Assembly: GCA_023390675.1 (NCBI GenBank)
Contig: JAEWCK010000150.1
Coordinates: 1-6,084 of the forward strand
DNA length: 6,084 nt
Direction: 5' to 3'
DNA from: Pseudomonadota bacterium
GTDB lineage: Bacteria > Pseudomonadota > Alphaproteobacteria > Sphingomonadales > Sphingomonadaceae
Positions 4,777-6,084 of this stretch are shown here, in pieces. How positions within the stretch are numbered: position 1 is the stretch's first letter; every line of letters begins with the position of its first letter. The translations under genes and the position numbers were made by a program. Under the pieces are notes generated by a model. It was given only the letters and a program-made list of their open reading frames with translations, had not been told where the DNA came from and searched no databases.

Positions 4777-6084
4777 ATGGCTGATCTTTTCGCTCCCGAG
4801 GAACAGGCGCCGCTCGCGCCCGAGTCCCTGGCAGGTCCGCTCGCCGACCGGCTCCGCCCGCAGCGGCTCGAGGATGTCGTCGGCCAAGAACATCTGACCG
4901 GTCCCGAAGGCGCGATCGGCCGCATGGTCGCCGCGGGCAAGCTCAGCTCGATCATCCTCTGGGGCCCGCCCGGTACCGGCAAGACCACGATCGCCCGTCT
5001 TCTCGCCGATGCGGTCGGACTGCGTTTCGTCGCGATCAGCGCGGTCTTTTCGGGCGTCGCGGACCTGAAGAAGGTCTTCGCCGAGGCGCGCGAGCACGCC
5101 CGCATCGGCCGCAAGACGCTCCTTTTCGTCGACGAGATCCACCGCTTCAATCGCGCCCAGCAGGATGGCTTCCTGCCCTATGTCGAGGACGGCACGGTCA
5201 CCCTCGTAGGCGCGACCACCGAAAATCCCAGCTTCGAGCTGAACGCCGCGCTCCTCAGCCGCGCGCAGGTCCTCATCCTCCACCGGCTCGACCACAAGGC
5301 GCTCTGCAAGCTGCTCGACCGCGCCGAGGAACTCGAGGGCAAGCCCCTCCCCGTCACGCCCGAAGCGCGTGACGCCTTCGTCGCCTCAGCCGACGGCGAC
5401 GGCCGTTTCCTGCTCAACCAGGCCGAGACGCTCTTCTCGGTGCATTTCGACAAACCGCTCGATCCGGCGGGCCTCGGCGACTTCCTCCAGCGCCGCGTTG
5501 CGGTCTACGACAAGGATAGGGAGGGCCATTACAACCTCATTTCGGCGCTTCACAAATCGATCCGCGGCTCGGACCCCGACGCCGCGCTCTATTACCTCGC
5601 ACGCATGCTCACCGCCGGCGAGGAGCCGCTCTACGTGCTCCGCCGTCTCACCCGCGCCGCGGTCGAGGACGTGGGCCTCGCCGACCCGCAGGCGCTCGTC
5701 CAATGTCTCGCGGCCAAGGACACCTACGAATTCCTCGGCTCGCCCGAAGGCGAGCTGGCGATCGCACAGGCATGCCTCTATCTCGCCACCGCGCCAAAAT
5801 CGAACGCCGCCTATGTCGCGCAGAAGGCCGCGTGGCGCTCGGCGAAGGACACCGGCTCGCTGATGCCCCCGCAGAACATTCTCAACGCGCCCACGAAGCT
5901 GATGAAGCAGATCGGCTACGGCAAGGGCTATACCTACGATCACGACGCCGAAGGCGGCTTCTCCGGCGACAATTACTGGCCCGGGGAGATGTCCCCCCAG
6001 ACCTTCTACACTCCCACCGGTCGCGGCCACGAAAAGCGAATCGCCGAGCGCATCGCCTGGTGGAACGAGATGCGCGAGAAGTTC
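4777..6084 (+). CDS. rarA: RarA (MgsA/WRNIP1 family) replication-recombination AAA+ ATPase, 3' end cut
   Basis: A cytoplasmic, DNA-dependent AAA+ ATPase that acts at stalled or gapped replication forks together with RecA and single-strand-binding protein. In the 436 visible residues, the N-terminal PLADRLRPQRLEDVVGQEHL (21-40) is followed by Walker A GPPGTGKT (63-70), Walker B LLFVDEIHRF (115-124), sensor-1 GATTENPSFE (145-154) and the arginine-finger segment LLSRAQ (159-164). A C-terminal helical/tetramerisation region follows, with MPPQNILNAPTKLMKQIGYGKGY and later NYWP...FYTPTGRGHEKRI. Family length is about 430-450, so only a few codons are probably missing beyond the window. ATG 4777 is chosen because MADLF is a familiar sphingomonad RarA start. 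A GTG at 4756 would add seven residues and has GGGAAAG upstream, while 4777 has no clear ribosome binding site. It is preceded by a structured spacer with a possible LexA box. All ATPase motifs are intact. Confidence 0.95.
   Translation, partial: MADLFAPEEQAPLAPESLAGPLADRLRPQRLEDVVGQEHLTGPEGAIGRMVAAGKLSSIILWGPPGTGKTTIARLLADAVGLRFVAISAVFSGVADLKKVFAEAREHARIGRKTLLFVDEIHRFNRAQQDGFLPYVEDGTVTLVGATTENPSFELNAALLSRAQVLILHRLDHKALCKLLDRAEELEGKPLPVTPEARDAFVASADGDGRFLLNQAETLFSVHFDKPLDPAGLGDFLQRRVAVYDKDREGHYNLISALHKSIRGSDPDAALYYLARMLTAGEEPLYVLRRLTRAAVEDVGLADPQALVQCLAAKDTYEFLGSPEGELAIAQACLYLATAPKSNAAYVAQKAAWRSAKDTGSLMPPQNILNAPTKLMKQIGYGKGYTYDHDAEGGFSGDNYWPGEMSPQTFYTPTGRGHEKRIAERIAWWNEMREKF

Noticed and set aside
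4628..4897. An 89-codon plus-strand frame (MMMFLKCSRSS...) starting in the rarA leader
   Set aside because: It begins inside the proposed -10 element, lacks a ribosome binding site and runs 120 bp into rarA in another frame; a leader peptide is not supported.
5386..6030. A 214-codon minus-strand frame inside rarA
   Set aside because: It is the antisense shadow of a well-conserved AAA+ protein.

Overview
The window is GC-rich chromosomal DNA, apparently from an alphaproteobacterium of the sphingomonad type. Strong third-position G/C bias, mostly weak Shine-Dalgarno sites and the RarA N-terminus (MADLF...) suggest this; the genus is inferred, not proven. It carries six protein genes (two cut by the window ends). 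I see no tRNA, rRNA, CRISPR array or transposon.

Left part (1-2898), potassium theme. A KdpD-like membrane sensor (minus strand, 3' end cut off) is divergent from kup, a low-affinity K+ uptake transporter. The two are separated by about 126 bp carrying a 10-bp direct repeat. The sensor lacks the N-terminal KdpD and Usp-like domains of classical KdpD, and its H-box has Gln where the phospho-accepting His should be.

Middle part (2888-4531), three minus-strand genes read right to left. First is a PadR-family regulator with a His-containing, Gly/Arg-rich N-terminal extension, like the nickel/iron-responsive E. coli YqjI (NfeR). Then come a small DUF2218 protein and a DUF1993 protein. PadR and DUF2218 probably form an operon with a GC-rich hairpin between them. 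A weak terminator-like hairpin separates DUF2218 from DUF1993, so DUF1993 may or may not be co-transcribed. DUF1993 ends tail-to-tail with kup, overlapping by 11 bp. The PadR/DUF2218 pair is best read as an autoregulated metal-homeostasis module, by homology and context only.

Right part (4532-6084). A 245-bp divergent intergenic region leads into rarA (mgsA), the AAA+ ATPase of stalled replication forks, which is cut by the window end probably a few codons before its stop. This spacer is the most structured non-coding DNA here. It holds a plausible sigma-70 promoter (TTGCTG-N16-TATGAT) followed directly by a perfect GTTC-N7-GTTC motif, the alphaproteobacterial LexA box. It also holds an inverted near-copy of that element and two tandem copies of a 19-bp unit just before rarA. 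DNA-damage control of rarA is therefore a testable suggestion. I found no clearly new multi-gene system; the regulatory DNA before rarA and the degenerate KdpD-like sensor most deserve follow-up.
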